A DNA stretch of 15,404 nt from Echinicola jeungdonensis (lineage in GTDB: Bacteria > Bacteroidota > Bacteroidia > Cytophagales > Cyclobacteriaceae): contig NZ_JAUFQT010000011.1 in assembly GCF_030409905.1 (NCBI RefSeq), positions 1 through 15,404 of the forward strand, read 5' to 3'. A program made the position numbers and the translations under genes. Below are positions 1 through 8,161 of the stretch, piece after piece (positions within the stretch are counted from its first letter, which is position 1; the number at the start of each line of letters is the position of its first letter). The notes beneath the pieces were generated by a model. It was given only the letters and a program-made list of their open reading frames with translations, was not told where the DNA came from and did no database searches.

Positions 1-445
1 ATCGCCCCAGAATTCATAAAGGGTTTTTCCCTTTTTTATTTTCCAGGGAAATTCCCATCTCCAACGATAGGGTTGGATCAAGTCCATGGGTTTAAGGATC
101 CGTATATAAACCGGAAAGGATCCTAAGATGTTCTTGGGCAAATTTCAAAATCCTTTAAGGAATAATGTTCAATATCCATATTTCTGTAAACATCCCCATT
201 AAAGTCAAAAGCGCCTGCTTTGAAATTTTCCCGGGTAAACTCTTTTTCAAAATTTCTATACCTCTCATGGTTAAGTTCTCCAATGTTTTCACTGACTTTC
301 ATCAAATTTTGGATGTCAGAAGTGGACTTTTTCTTCATATGGAAACCAAGGATTGGATTTCCTTTGGAAAATCAGGTTGAGTCGATAATGAAATGTCAGT
401 GCTGCTTAAATCCAGTGATTTGGCTGGGGAAATTAATGTGATCAT
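1..445 (-). CDS. yaaA: Peroxide stress protein YaaA (DUF328/UPF0246), partial and frameshifted
   Basis: Read on the minus strand from the ATG at 445, the product begins MITLISPAKSLDLSS, the family's conserved ISPAK-L opening. It continues with LMKVSENIGELNHERYRNF, FNGDVYRNMD, FAQEHLRILSGLY and MDLIQPYRW, then LYEFWGD just before the window edge, so roughly the last third is missing. YaaA proteins are cytoplasmic, bind DNA, and in Escherichia coli lower free iron during hydrogen peroxide stress. Here that role is inferred from family membership. The frame breaks near 334 (a base missing at ATATGAAG), near 150 (an extra A before TTTGCC) and near 90-110. Every segment stays highly conserved, which suggests sequence errors more than decay. 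The start lies only 5 bases from the end of the upstream surface-protein gene on the same strand, so the two may be co-transcribed. No strong ribosome-binding site is visible. Confidence 0.85.
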
Positions 446-449
446 GCGT

Positions 450-1563
450 TTATTCTACTACTACAATAGCTTTTTTGAGATTTGTTCTAGGTTTTGGTCC
501 TGGCTTTTATATTTGACAATGACAGGGTAGGTGCCTATGGGGACCTTTTTGCCATTGACAAATCCATTCCATTCGCAAAATGGGGAATTTTCTGGACATT
601 TTCCTCTATACAATGATAAATTAACTCGCCCCATCGGTTATAAATCAAAACACTGATCTCATCCACAAAATCATTGACGTAAACAACAAAGTTTCTTTCC
701 TCGTCTCCAGGGACAAGACCTGTAGGAATGGTGATCAGGAGCCTACAATCCTCAATTACTTTCAAATGAAAGTGCATATTCACAGCTGGCCTGATCTGAA
801 AGAATAAGTTCATAATTGCCCGGTTCGATAGGAGTGAAGGTGGAGTCAGTGCTGACCATTCTCCATCAAGCGCCCACTCATATTCAGACCAATTTCCCAA
901 TGAATCCAAGGTTGTAGACACCCCTTCAATGGCACAAATGGTATAACTCTCCTCTAAACAGGTGTTCTGAATCCGATCTGAAAACTTCAATTTCATCTGT
1001 TCCTATGATACATTGCAGGTCTGCGGTTTCATTTGATTACAAAAGCCCGGTATGTCCCAGATTCATCTACTGAAATTTCAGTCAAATCGTCAAATTGGGG
1101 GATCCTTTCTGAATTTCCATTAGTTACCCGGTGCCATTCTATCCTGATTTCATCAGATAGTTCAACATCAATATCAGCAGTAATGACAGCAGGGGTGTTG
1201 TCAAAACAAATGCCGGACTCTGCATTCAGGGATACCTGGGCTTGGTGAACAAATGGGACGGTTTCAAAAGTAATTGGAGGTCCCGGGCAGGCAGCCCAAT
1301 TTTTGGTTGAACCTCCAGTGATAATTCTTCTTGTTGAGCGGAGGATATTGTCTGACCCCTATTGACTATTGTGCCCTCACTGTTCCTCCACATAAAAATA
1401 TAATCATCAGGATCAAACCCAGGATAAGTACGGCTCGGTAAACCCCTCTTGGAGAGTTACATTGATATTGCGGGCCTGATACTTCATATATTACCTGATC
1501 ATTTTAAACCAGGTTCAAATCTCTTATTCTTGGACAATCTTCATTGGTTAGGATCTGCTGGTA
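450..1563 (-). pseudogene. C-terminal part of a T9SS-secreted surface protein (Ig/PKD-like repeats plus type B sorting domain), 5'-truncated and frameshifted
   Basis: The minus strand carries a gliding-motility-associated C-terminal domain. FVVYVNDFVDEISVLIYNRWG is followed, after a one-base shift near 580, by WNGFVNGKKVPIGTYPVIV and a stop at 450-452. The pattern of YNRWG, W-NG and P-GTY is the T9SS type B sorting signal (CHU_C family), which directs export through the type IX secretion system. Upstream (about 1030-1250 and 1330-1440) are Ig/PKD-like repeat segments, for example GICFDNTPAVITADIDVELS and DEIRIEWHRVTNG, and YPGFDPDDYIFMWRNSEGTI. A stop and frame changes occur near 1005, 1030, 1320 and 1430. 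Coding-like sequence on this strand persists to about 1563 (TNEDCPRIRDLNLV), then stops abruptly where the RND gene starts on the other strand. No start codon or signal peptide is present, so the N-terminus has been lost. The function is probably adhesive or surface-associated; no ligand can be inferred. Confidence 0.72.
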
Positions 1564-1567
1564 AGGT

Positions 1568-4170
1568 CAACCTGAACCAGAATAAATTGGAAGCTTATGG
1601 GATTTCTCCCTTACAGGTCAACCAGGCCATAACTTCTGCCAACCTGGATTTCCCAACCGGAAAATTAAAAAGTGATGATGAACAGATTTTGATCCGGCTT
1701 GCGGGGAATTCACCAGCGTGAATGAGATCGGGAATTGGTGGTCAGCAATATGGGTGGATCTACCATAAAAGTTAATGATGTGGCTGAGGTGGTTGACTCC
1801 AATAAGGAAGAGGAAATTCTAAGTCGGCTGAATGGCAATAGCGCCATTGGGATAACCATCCAAAAACAATCGGATGCCAATGCAGTGGATGTGGCAGAAA
1901 GGGTTGATGAGGCATTGGCTGATTTGGAAGCCACTTACCAGGGAAGTGATTTGAAGTTTGAGGTCTCCCAGGATTCCTCTGACTTTACCCTGGAGCTGCG
2001 GAAGCAGTGATTCACGATTTGATGATTGCGGTATTGTTGGTGGCTGCAATTATGCTCTTGTTCCTGCACAGTTTCCGGAATGCTTTGATTGTAATGATTG
2101 CTGTGCCTGCTTCCATTATTGCCACTTTTACCCTGATGTATCTGGCTGGATTTACCTTGAACCTGATGAGTTTATTGGCTCTTTCACTGGTGGTGGGGAC
2201 CTGGTGGATGATGCTATTGTGGTAATTGAGAACATTTACCGGCATATGGAAAAAGGGAAATCTGCCATACAAGCTTCCTATGATGGGATCCGGGAAATTG
2301 GAGGCACTGTAACCTCTATTACCCTGGTGATTGTGGTAGTGTTTGTGCCGCTTTCCATGACCGGAGGATTGATTGCAGGAATTTTAACCCAATTTAGTAT
2401 TACAGTGGCCGTAGCGACCTTAATGAGTTTGTTGGTGGCCTTTACCTTGATACCCTTGTTGACCAGCCGCTTTTTCTAAGCTGGAGCATATCAATCCGAA
2501 AAGTATATTTGGCCGGATTGTCAATGGCTTTGAGAAGATGTTGGACAGTGTGGTGGATTGGTTGACTGGAATCCTGAAATGGTCTTTTATAACAAAATCG
2601 TTACACTGGTAGTTACTCTTGTGCTGTTTGTTTCTTCCTTTATGCTGGTTTAGCAATGGCTTTATCGGAAGTGAATTTGTGAGTCAGGGTGACAAAGGGG
2701 AATTTATTATGAGGTTGGAGTTGCCCAAATCTTCCACTTTGGAAAGAAACCAATTTCAAAACCCGGGAAGTGGAAAAACTTTATTTCCAAAATGCCTGAA
2801 GTGACCGGTTTTTTCACCACAGTGGGGCAGACCACAGGAAGCATGTCCGGAAGCCAGGCCACACCATATGCGGCAGAGATTACCGTAAAAATGGTGGATG
2901 CGGAAAAAAGGAATATGACAGCACCTGAATTTGCCAGGAAGGTAGAAATCCAACTGGAGGAAAATATAGTTGGCGCTGAATTTACTGCAGTTTCCCATTG
3001 GAATTACCGGTACTGCCAATGATGCTCCCATTCAGATTGTGCTTTCAGGCCCTGACTTGGATACACTGAAAAGCTTCTCTGATAAGGTTATGGCAGAAAT
3101 GGAGCAAGTCCCTGGTACCCGGAAAATAGAATCCAGCCTGGAGGAGGAAACCGGAATCAGGGTGGAAGTGGACCGGGCCAAAATGGCGGACCTTGGCCTG
3201 AACATGAGTATGGTGGGGCGGAACCATGCAAGTGGCTTTCAATGGCAATACTGATGCCCAATACCGGGATGGAGATTATGAATATGATATCAATGTCCGC
3301 ATGGATGAGTTTGACAGAAAATCCGTCGGGGATATTGAAGCATTAGGATTTGTCAATAACAGGGGAGAGTTGATTCAATTGAAGCAATTTGCTAAGGTAA
3401 TCCCTTCAGAAGGCCCTAGTGAGTTGCAGCGCCAGGACAGAATTGGTTTCTGTAACTGTTAAGTCCCAGGTATCCGGTAGACCAACCGGTACGGTGGGGG
3501 CAAAAATTCAGGAGAGAATTGCCCAATTGGAAATTCCAAAAGAGGTGAGTATTTCCTATGCAGGTGATATGAAAATGCAGGAAGAAGGATTTGGAAGCCT
3601 GGGAATTGCTTTGTTGGCATCGATATTGTTGATCTACCTGATTATGGTGGTCTTGTATGATAATTATGTTTATCCATTTGTTGTAATGTTTTCGCTGCCA
3701 TTGGGCGGTGATTGGGCTCTTTTGGCCCTGGCCATGTCCAGCAGCTCGCTAAGTATTTTCAGTATTCTTGGATTAACTATGCTGATGGGACTGGTTGCAA
3801 AGAACGCCATTATGCTTGTTGACTTTACTAATCAGCTGAAAGAAGCTGGACTGGAGGTAAAAGCTGCCTTGGTCAAAGCAGTGGAAATCCGGTTTCGTCC
3901 GATCTTGATGACCACTTTGGCCATGGTATTTGGGATGTTGCCCATTGCATTGGCATCAGGGGCCGGTGCGGAGTGGAAAATGGCTTGGCCTGGGCATTGA
4001 TCGGGGGGCTGATTTCCTCCATGTTCCTGACCATGGTAGTTGTGCCAGTTATTATTACCTGTTTTGACCGGATCCTGGCCAGGTTTGGGAAAGACCAGAA
4101 AAAGGAAATTCATATAGAGGAAAAAGCCTTGGAGGAAGAAGAATCCGAGGTGGCGGAGTATGTTTATTAA
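1568..4170 (+). pseudogene. RND efflux permease (HAE1/AcrB family), 5'-truncated with many frameshifts
   Basis: This is the inner-membrane subunit of a tripartite drug or toxic-compound exporter driven by the proton gradient. Recognisable sequence begins abruptly at VNLNQNKLEAYGISPLQ (from 1568), in the first periplasmic porter region; the first transmembrane helix and roughly 200-250 residues are missing. The rest is present. TM2-TM4 include LVDDAIVVIENIYRHM, whose Asp pair (2207-2212) matches the AcrB proton-relay aspartates. The second periplasmic half follows (EFVSQGDKGEF, PIQIVLSGPDLDTL). The TM10 motif GLVAKNAIMLVDF has the conserved Lys at 3800-3802, and RFRPILMTTLAMVFGMLPIA comes near the end. 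About 20 one-base gains or losses, for example near 1708, 1733, 1997, 2198, 2473, 2597, 2652, 2746, 2989, 3216, 3447, 3702 and 3977, split it into fragments. The protein sequence is conserved throughout. The usual membrane-fusion and outer-membrane partners are absent from the window. Confidence 0.9.
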
Positions 4171-4190
4171 CTTCAGCTCGAATCTAAAAA

Positions 4191-4276
4191 CGTCACTGCG
4201 AGGAGGAGGAACGAGGACGAAGCAGTCTCGTCTTTGAAAACGAGATTGCTTCCTCCCCTTGGTCGTCGCAATGACG
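4191..4276. repeat. REP-like palindromic repeat
   Basis: An imperfect inverted repeat. The left arm starts CGTCACTGCGA and reaches AAGCAGTCTCG. The right arm runs from CGAGATTGCTT to TCGCAATGACG, around a loop TCTTTGAAAA. It lies 20 bases after the RND stop codon. The arms resemble an intergenic repeat I recall from Cytophagales genomes; this is recall, not a search. A degenerate relative of its left half occurs at 11377-11417. It may act as a terminator or RNA stabiliser, but no poly-T run follows directly. Confidence 0.75.
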
Positions 4277-4360
4277 ATAGCGACCCTGCTTCGGTCTTTT
4301 TTATTAGTCGAACTCAGGTTATTAATAATCTATAGTTGGTTGTTTTTATGGATGAGGTTT

Positions 4361-4399
4361 AATTGGTGCACCCGGCTATAAGGGCCAGGGTGCCCAATT
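4361..4399. other. Stem-loop (inverted repeat)
   Basis: AATTGGTGCACCC pairs with GGGTGCCCAATT across a 14-base loop, with one base missing on the right. It sits between the REP-like repeat and the ACP-like gene, in a 198-base stretch (4277-4468) where I see no gene. No T-run follows, so a classical intrinsic terminator is not supported. It could be a small repeat or an RNA structure. Confidence 0.4.
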
Positions 4400-4468
4400 A
4401 GCATCGATTCCGATATGACCAGGACAAATTGAATGGGGTTTACGTCCTGAATAAAAATGTGAGAAAAA

Positions 4469-4712
4469 ATGAAAACAAATTATACCAAGATAAAAACCAT
4501 CATCCAGGTAATGGGGAAATATGGAGTAAAGCCACTTTCCAAGATGAAGGGGGCAGATTTTTGTCCATGACCTGGGATTTGATGCCGTTTATGTGGGCGG
4601 CTTGATCTATGATGTGGAAGATGCGCTACATGTCCGGTTGGATGATGACGAAGCCAAAAATTTACGTAATCCCCAGGAGTTGATTGGGTCAATGTTGAGG
4701 TATCAGAATTAG
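4469..4712 (+). CDS. Acyl-carrier-protein-like small protein lacking the phosphopantetheine serine (one frameshift)
   Basis: From the ATG at 4469 the frame reads MKTNYTKIKTIIQVMGKYG. It is shifted by an extra T in the run at 4557-4562, then continues HDLGFDAVYVGGLIYDVEDA, LHVRLDDDEAKNLRNPQELI and GSMLRYQN, stopping at 4710-4712. Corrected length is about 80 residues, the size of an acyl carrier protein. The second half follows the ACP pattern: DLG-D-hydrophobic, an LI..VED helix, an acidic DDDEA stretch and a final helix. In ACPs the phosphopantetheine-bearing serine sits in a DSL motif, but here the corresponding residues are DAV, with Ala encoded at 4584-4586. If the alignment is right, it cannot carry acyl groups in the usual way and may instead be structural, regulatory or decayed. 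No fatty-acid or polyketide gene lies nearby. A weak GTGAGA sequence precedes the start. Confidence 0.62.
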
Positions 4713-5065
4713 TTTAGAAAAGTATCCAGTAATAGGATATTAGTAGCAAGTGGTAAATTGTAAATGCCGGAATAATGTTGACCACATAGGGTTAAATTCT
4801 GTTTCTAAAATGATTATTAGAGCAGGAGGCTACAGTTTAATGGTTCCACGCCTGTGTTCGCTACGGCTTATAAAAGAGGATGGGGCAAAGGAGAAAAGGT
4901 GACCGTTAAAAGATGCTGTTGCCTTTTTTTATTATAGTAGGGAGTAGCGAGATTTGAGTCGTCCAAGCGACGGAGTCGAATGCGGTCCCTGAGCGCCTGC
5001 CTCCCGAGGGATGGGAGCTGAAGGGCCGCTATCGTATTATTTGTGGAGTGGATTGCAACAAAAAA
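4713..5065. other. Intergenic region with a hairpin repeat; no gene recognised
   Basis: I see no convincing coding sequence between the ACP-like gene and the insertion sequence. A T-run at 4924-4930 follows weak secondary structure. The right half (4940-5033) carries the GC-rich hairpin repeat listed separately. Confidence 0.5.
4982..5029. repeat. GC-rich hairpin repeat (GCGGTCCCTGAGC ... GGGCCGC type)
   Basis: The left arm GCGGTCCCTGAGC and right arm GCTGAAGGGCCGC form an imperfect stem. They enclose a smaller element with CTCCC and GGGAG (CTCCCGAGGGATGGGAG). Just upstream are GTCG/CGAC pairs and GGAGTCGAA. The CCCTGAGC and GGGCCGC words resemble a hairpin repeat widespread between genes in Bacteroidota; that comparison is from memory. 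Confidence 0.5.
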
Positions 5066-5089
5066 CTGGACAAATGATTAAGCTCTATG

Positions 5090-6058
5090 TTAATATAATA
5101 ACGCCTGCCGCGGGCTCCTCAAATTGTCAGTGCGATATTGAAAAAAAATCACCCTGACAATTTCGAGGTCAGTCTTTATACGGTAATTTTTTTTGTTGGT
5201 TTTTCCGAACTGATCAGGTGATAGGTTACCCAAGTGAGGAGTGTCTCCTGTTCCTATTGTACCAGATTTCAATAAATTCGAAAATTTCCTGTTTTGCTTG
5301 CATTACTGATCCGTATTTACGGTATCCTGTTTCCGATTTCAGGATTTTGAAGAAAGTTTTCAGCTACTGCATTGTCCCAGCAGTTTCCTTTTCTGCTCAT
5401 GCTCTGCCTCACCTTTTCAGAATCGAGTTCATTCTTGAATTCACCGCAGGCATATTGTACGCCCCTGTCTGAATGGAAAACCCAGGTCTCTGAAAAAGGC
5501 CTGTTGATCTGTGCCATTCGCCATGCCGGTATAACTGTTGCCCCGGCAATGCATGGTGGTGGACATCGACCATCCGATTATCTTACGGTCATACAGGTCC
5601 ATGATCATGGTCAGGTAAAGCCATCCCTCTTCTGTCCAGATGTAGGTAATGTCCGATACCCATGATTTTGCAGGGCCATCAGGGCTGAAGTTCCTGTTAA
5701 GCAGGTTCGGACTGATTCTGAAACTGTGGTTAGATTCAGTGGTACAGACACTGAACTTCCCCGATATCACACTCCTGAGCCCATTTGCTTTCATTATCCT
5801 GGCAACCCTTGGCCTGGACACCGAAAAGCCCCTGTCCCTAAGCTCAATGGTTATCTTCGGACTTCCATACCGGCACTTGCTTTCAGCATAGATTTTATGG
5901 ATTTCCCCTGGATACTTCTTCTCGCTCCTCAGCACATTTGGATGGTTTTCGGTTAAGCCAGCCATAAAACCGCTTCTGCTTACTTTAAAAACCCTGCACA
6001 TCTTTTCAACAGCAAACTCGTGCCTGTGAGCCCTTATGAACCCGGAATATTTGTTGTC
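5090..6058 (-). pseudogene. IS3 transposase OrfB (DDE integrase domain), frameshifted
   Basis: Reading across shifts near 5960, 5520, 5350 and 5230 gives [20 protein letters not shown], then [41 protein letters not shown] and [20 protein letters not shown]. After these come SRKGNCWDNAVAENFF and HSSLGNLSPDQF. The catalytic triad is intact: Asp at 5651-5653 (SDITY), Asp at 5467-5469 (HSDRG) and Glu at 5359-5361 (AENFF), the last two separated by 35 residues as in the DD(35)E fold. The protein would cut and join DNA at the IS ends. The C-terminal limit is uncertain: an open frame runs to a stop at 5090, but a 10-base inverted repeat (5121-5163) falls within it. As sequenced the gene cannot be translated in one piece. 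Confidence 0.85.
5121..5163 (-). terminator. Possible hairpin at the end of the IS3 transposase
   Basis: AAATTGTCAG (5121-5130) and CTGACAATTT (5154-5163) are a perfect 10-base inverted repeat around a 23-base loop containing an A8 run. It lies at the 3' end of the transposase reading direction. A terminator is possible, but no downstream T-run on the minus strand is seen, so the role is uncertain. Confidence 0.35.
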
Positions 6059-6059
6059 C

Positions 6060-6352
6060 CCCTTGGAAAAGATGCTTACTGCCTTTTTTAGAATATCACG
6101 CTCCAGTTCGGCTTCTTTCAGGCTTTTTTCAAGGCAAGGATTTCCTTTCTCTTCTTCTGTTAGATGCTGTTTCCCGTTTCCGGAAAGCTGCTGGATTCAC
6201 TTGCTTTAAATTCCCTGGCCCAACGCCTGACCAGGTCTGGTCCAATCCCAAGTTCTCTTCCAACTTCAGTACTTGTTTTTCCATTCAAATGAAGCTCTAC
6301 GGCCATCGTTTTAAAGGCCTTGTCAAATGTTTCTCCTTTCTCTATTACTCAT
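6060..6352 (-). pseudogene. IS3 transposase OrfA (helix-turn-helix subunit), frameshifted
   Basis: The ATG at 6352 begins MSNRE. Across several one-base shifts the product reads FKTMAVELHLNGKTSTEVGR, ELGIGPDLVRRWAREFK, then [20 protein letters not shown] and [16 protein letters not shown]. This is the standard OrfA layout: a helix-turn-helix that binds the IS ends, then a leucine-zipper-like coiled coil for multimerisation. The last part contains CTAAAAAAGG, an A6G run of the kind IS3 elements use for programmed -1 frameshifting into OrfB. Shifts elsewhere, near 6330, 6190 and 6130, look like sequence errors or decay. The boundary between OrfA and OrfB is approximate. Confidence 0.75.
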
Positions 6353-6410
6353 TGTTTCAAATTTAAAGAAAAGAGCTTAACTTATTGTCCAGTCAAAGGT
6401 ATACACTCCC

Positions 6411-6650
6411 AGAGCCCATTTTAAGCCCTGTTAAAGGCGACTACAAAAATTACCCGGGGTTCAAAACCCGGAAATATAGCCACACCCATCTCTTGGCTTT
6501 AGCCGCCTAACAGTCACTTACTGCCAACCCTTTTTCGCTAAAGCCCCATTCTATTAATATTTGAACAATGAGCCATTAAAAAGTCCCTTGTTCTACAGGG
6601 TTACAAATCCTGATTTATTGGAATTTGACATTGCAAATGTCGAATAGCGG
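6411..6650. repeat. Dispersed structured repeat, copy A
   Basis: It begins AGAGCCCATT and carries a palindromic CCGGGGTTCAAAACCCGG (near 6454-6471). The inverted pair GGCTTTAGC (6495-6503) and GCTAAAGCC (6537-6545) follows, then TCTATTAATATTTGAACAAT, GAGCCATT, and an end ACATTGCAAATGTCGAATAG. The same blocks recur in the same order at about 9340-9568 and 9574-9830. No reading frame is conserved between copies, so a non-coding repeat is favoured. Confidence 0.7.
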
Positions 6651-6743
6651 TAATAGGTAACCCGAGGAATGGGTTGAAATAATGAGGGCTTTTTATTAAC
6701 TTCTAAAGGTGTTTCTCACTTTTCGGGAAAATATGTCCAAGAG

Positions 6744-6926
6744 GTGTTCTTTGAAAAAAATCGGTTGAGTATTGGGAGATTTTTAACCGGAGAGGAAGAA
6801 ATGAATTCCTATTTGAGTTTTAAATTTTCAAAAGTGGAAAATCAAATGTCAGGGACCTTTCATTGGATAAGATTTACCCAGTGGGCCTTATTTTTTAGAT
6901 TATATCCAGATCATAAAGACCTATAA
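6744..6926 (+). CDS. Small hypothetical ORF, doubtful
   Basis: A 60-residue frame starts at GTG 6744 (FFEKNRLSIGRFLTGEEEMN...). I do not recognise it. Its first half is similar, as DNA and loosely as protein (FLTGEEEMNSYLS against FFDGWEEMNFLSDS), to a non-coding-looking stretch at about 11500-11600. It may therefore be part of a dispersed degenerate repeat. There is no good ribosome-binding site. The rest of 6651-7109 shows no other gene. Confidence 0.2.
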   Translation: MFFEKNRLSIGRFLTGEEEMNSYLSFKFSKVENQMSGTFHWIRFTQWALFFRLYPDHKDL

Positions 6927-7109
6927 AATTATTGTTCTAAAATAAGAGCGGTATAACGGAAAACAATTCTCAAGCAATGAAATAATTTTTAAAGGATTTC
7001 CTGGTGATGAATCATAATGGTAAAAAACCTGCAGGTTCAACGATTTGGGAGATAAATACTCGGAAATATCATATAGAAAAATAAGCTTACTTGAACAATG
7101 ATTTGAACT

Positions 7110-7917
7110 ATGACCCAGATAAAAGACGAATGAATGATGGGGATTCTTATGAATATTTTATGGGAAGATGGAGTTCGTTAATGGCCATTAAATTTTTTGC
7201 GATGGCTTGATATTCCTTCCCATAAGAACTGGCTCGATATTGGTTGTGGAACGGGTGCCTTGAGCCAGGCCATTGAAAATTATGAGAGCCCCTCAAGCTT
7301 ATCAGGTATAGATACATCCATCGGATACATTGAAAAAAGCGAAGCAAAGGGTTTCAATGAACCGGGATTTTAAAGTCGGTAATGTTGATGATTTGCCATT
7401 TGATGATCAAAGATTTGATGTCGTAGTATCGGGGCTTGCACTAAACTTCTTCCCTGATATAGAGAATGCTTTATTGGAAATGAAAAGAGTAACCAGGCCA
7501 GGGGGAGTTATTGCAGCTTACGTATGGGATTATGCTGAAAAAATGGAATTCTTAAGATATTTTTGGGATGCTTCCTGCCAAATTGATTCATCCTCTAAAA
7601 ACCTTGACGAAGGAAAAAGATTTCCTATTTGTAATTCAGAAAAATTTATCAAAAGAATTGAGAAAGGTTGGGCTAGTAGAAGTTGAAGCTTCTTTTCTTG
7701 AAATTGAAACTGTATTTAAAGATTTTGATGATTATTGGAATCCATTTTTTGGTGGACAAGGGCCTGCACCCGGTTTTTTACAGTCATTAAATAAGAACTC
7801 CCAAGATAAATTAAAAGATAAAATTCGGGAACGAATAAATTTTGAACCTGATGGTTCAATTAGGCTAATTGGAGGGCCATAGTAGGTAAGGGAAAAACGA
7901 CTCAAAATAATGTTTAA
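7110..7917 (+). CDS. SAM-dependent class I methyltransferase (Methyltransf_11 type), frameshifted
   Basis: Across a few shifts the product reads DSYEYFMGRWSSLMA, LDIGCGTGALSQAIEN and GIDTSIGYIEKAKQ. It goes on VDDLPFDDQRFDVVVSGLAL, MKRVTRPGGVIAAYVWDYA, MEFLRYFWDA, LDEGKRFPICNSE and DFDDYWNPFFGGQGPAPGFL. LDIGCGTG (7233-7256) is the SAM-binding motif I, and RVTRPGG is the post-motif III signature of this superfamily. The remaining blocks match a widespread uncharacterised bacterial methyltransferase group of about 260 residues; the substrate is unknown. Start: ATG 7110 (MTQIKDE, then a shift) or ATG 7130 (MNDGDS). Shifts fall near 7136, 7197, 7320, 7655 and 7870. Correcting the last gives a tail RLIGRAIVGKGK and a stop at 7915-7917 in place of the early stop at 7882. 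Confidence 0.85.
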
Positions 7918-7942
7918 AAATGCATTGAAATGAATGTAATAC

Positions 7943-8161
7943 TTACCATTTCAGGAAAGTATGGATTTTGAACAAATAAAATGTTAAGTGAAATAATAAA
8001 GTATTGTACTTCCCTAAATACCGTTTACCATTTTGTTTAAAAATTCTTTTCCAATTTTTGTATAGAGAACCGTAGGCTAAAATTTTAAGGACCCTCAGCT
8101 CAGCCGTCCGGCCAATGGGTTTATTATGCAAAGTCGTAGATTTTGTGCGATAATACTGCAT
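7943..8161 (-). CDS. Hypothetical small basic protein with a strong ribosome-binding site
   Basis: A 72-residue minus-strand frame starts at ATG 8161 and is preceded by AAGGAGG six bases upstream, the best Shine-Dalgarno match in the window. The product (MQYYRTKSTTLHNKPIGRTA...) is rich in Lys, Arg and Tyr and has a hydrophobic C-terminal stretch. I recognise no family. The gene is convergent with the methyltransferase and divergent from the lipoprotein gene, with an AT-rich intergenic region upstream. It could be a remnant of a longer gene whose frame breaks after about 55 residues. Confidence 0.35.
   Translation of the reverse strand: MQYYRTKSTTLHNKPIGRTAELRVLKILAYGSLYKNWKRIFKQNGKRYLGKYNTLLFHLTFYLFKIHTFLKW

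Larger units (their letters stand above)
5066..6392 (-). mobile_element. IS3-family insertion sequence (about 1.33 kb)
   Basis: The ends are imperfect inverted repeats. The left begins CTGGACAAATGATTAAGCTC at 5066; the right, read inward on the minus strand from 6392, begins CTGGACAATAAGTTAAGCTC. They share CTGGACAA and TAAGCTCT. Between them lie OrfA-like and OrfB-like transposase sequences on the minus strand, in the usual IS3 order. The length suits an IS3-family element. I could not identify a clear 3-5 base target duplication, which could reflect sequence errors or an old insertion. Repeat copy A begins 19 bases beyond its right end. Confidence 0.85.

Noticed and set aside
1449..1721. 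Apparent start of the RND gene at ATG 1449
   Set aside because: The first 40 residues (MESYIDIAGLIL...) do not resemble an RND N-terminus, and the opposite strand there encodes the surface protein. RND similarity begins only at about 1568.
1958..2479. A 173-residue ORF spanning the RND transmembrane region
   Set aside because: Its first 80 residues are an out-of-frame reading; only the part after about 2198 is genuine RND sequence. It joins two frames by accident of an indel.
5066..6392. Target-site duplication of the IS3 element
   Set aside because: The flanking bases (AAA-rich on the left, GTCAAAGG on the right) show no convincing identical 3-5 base repeat.
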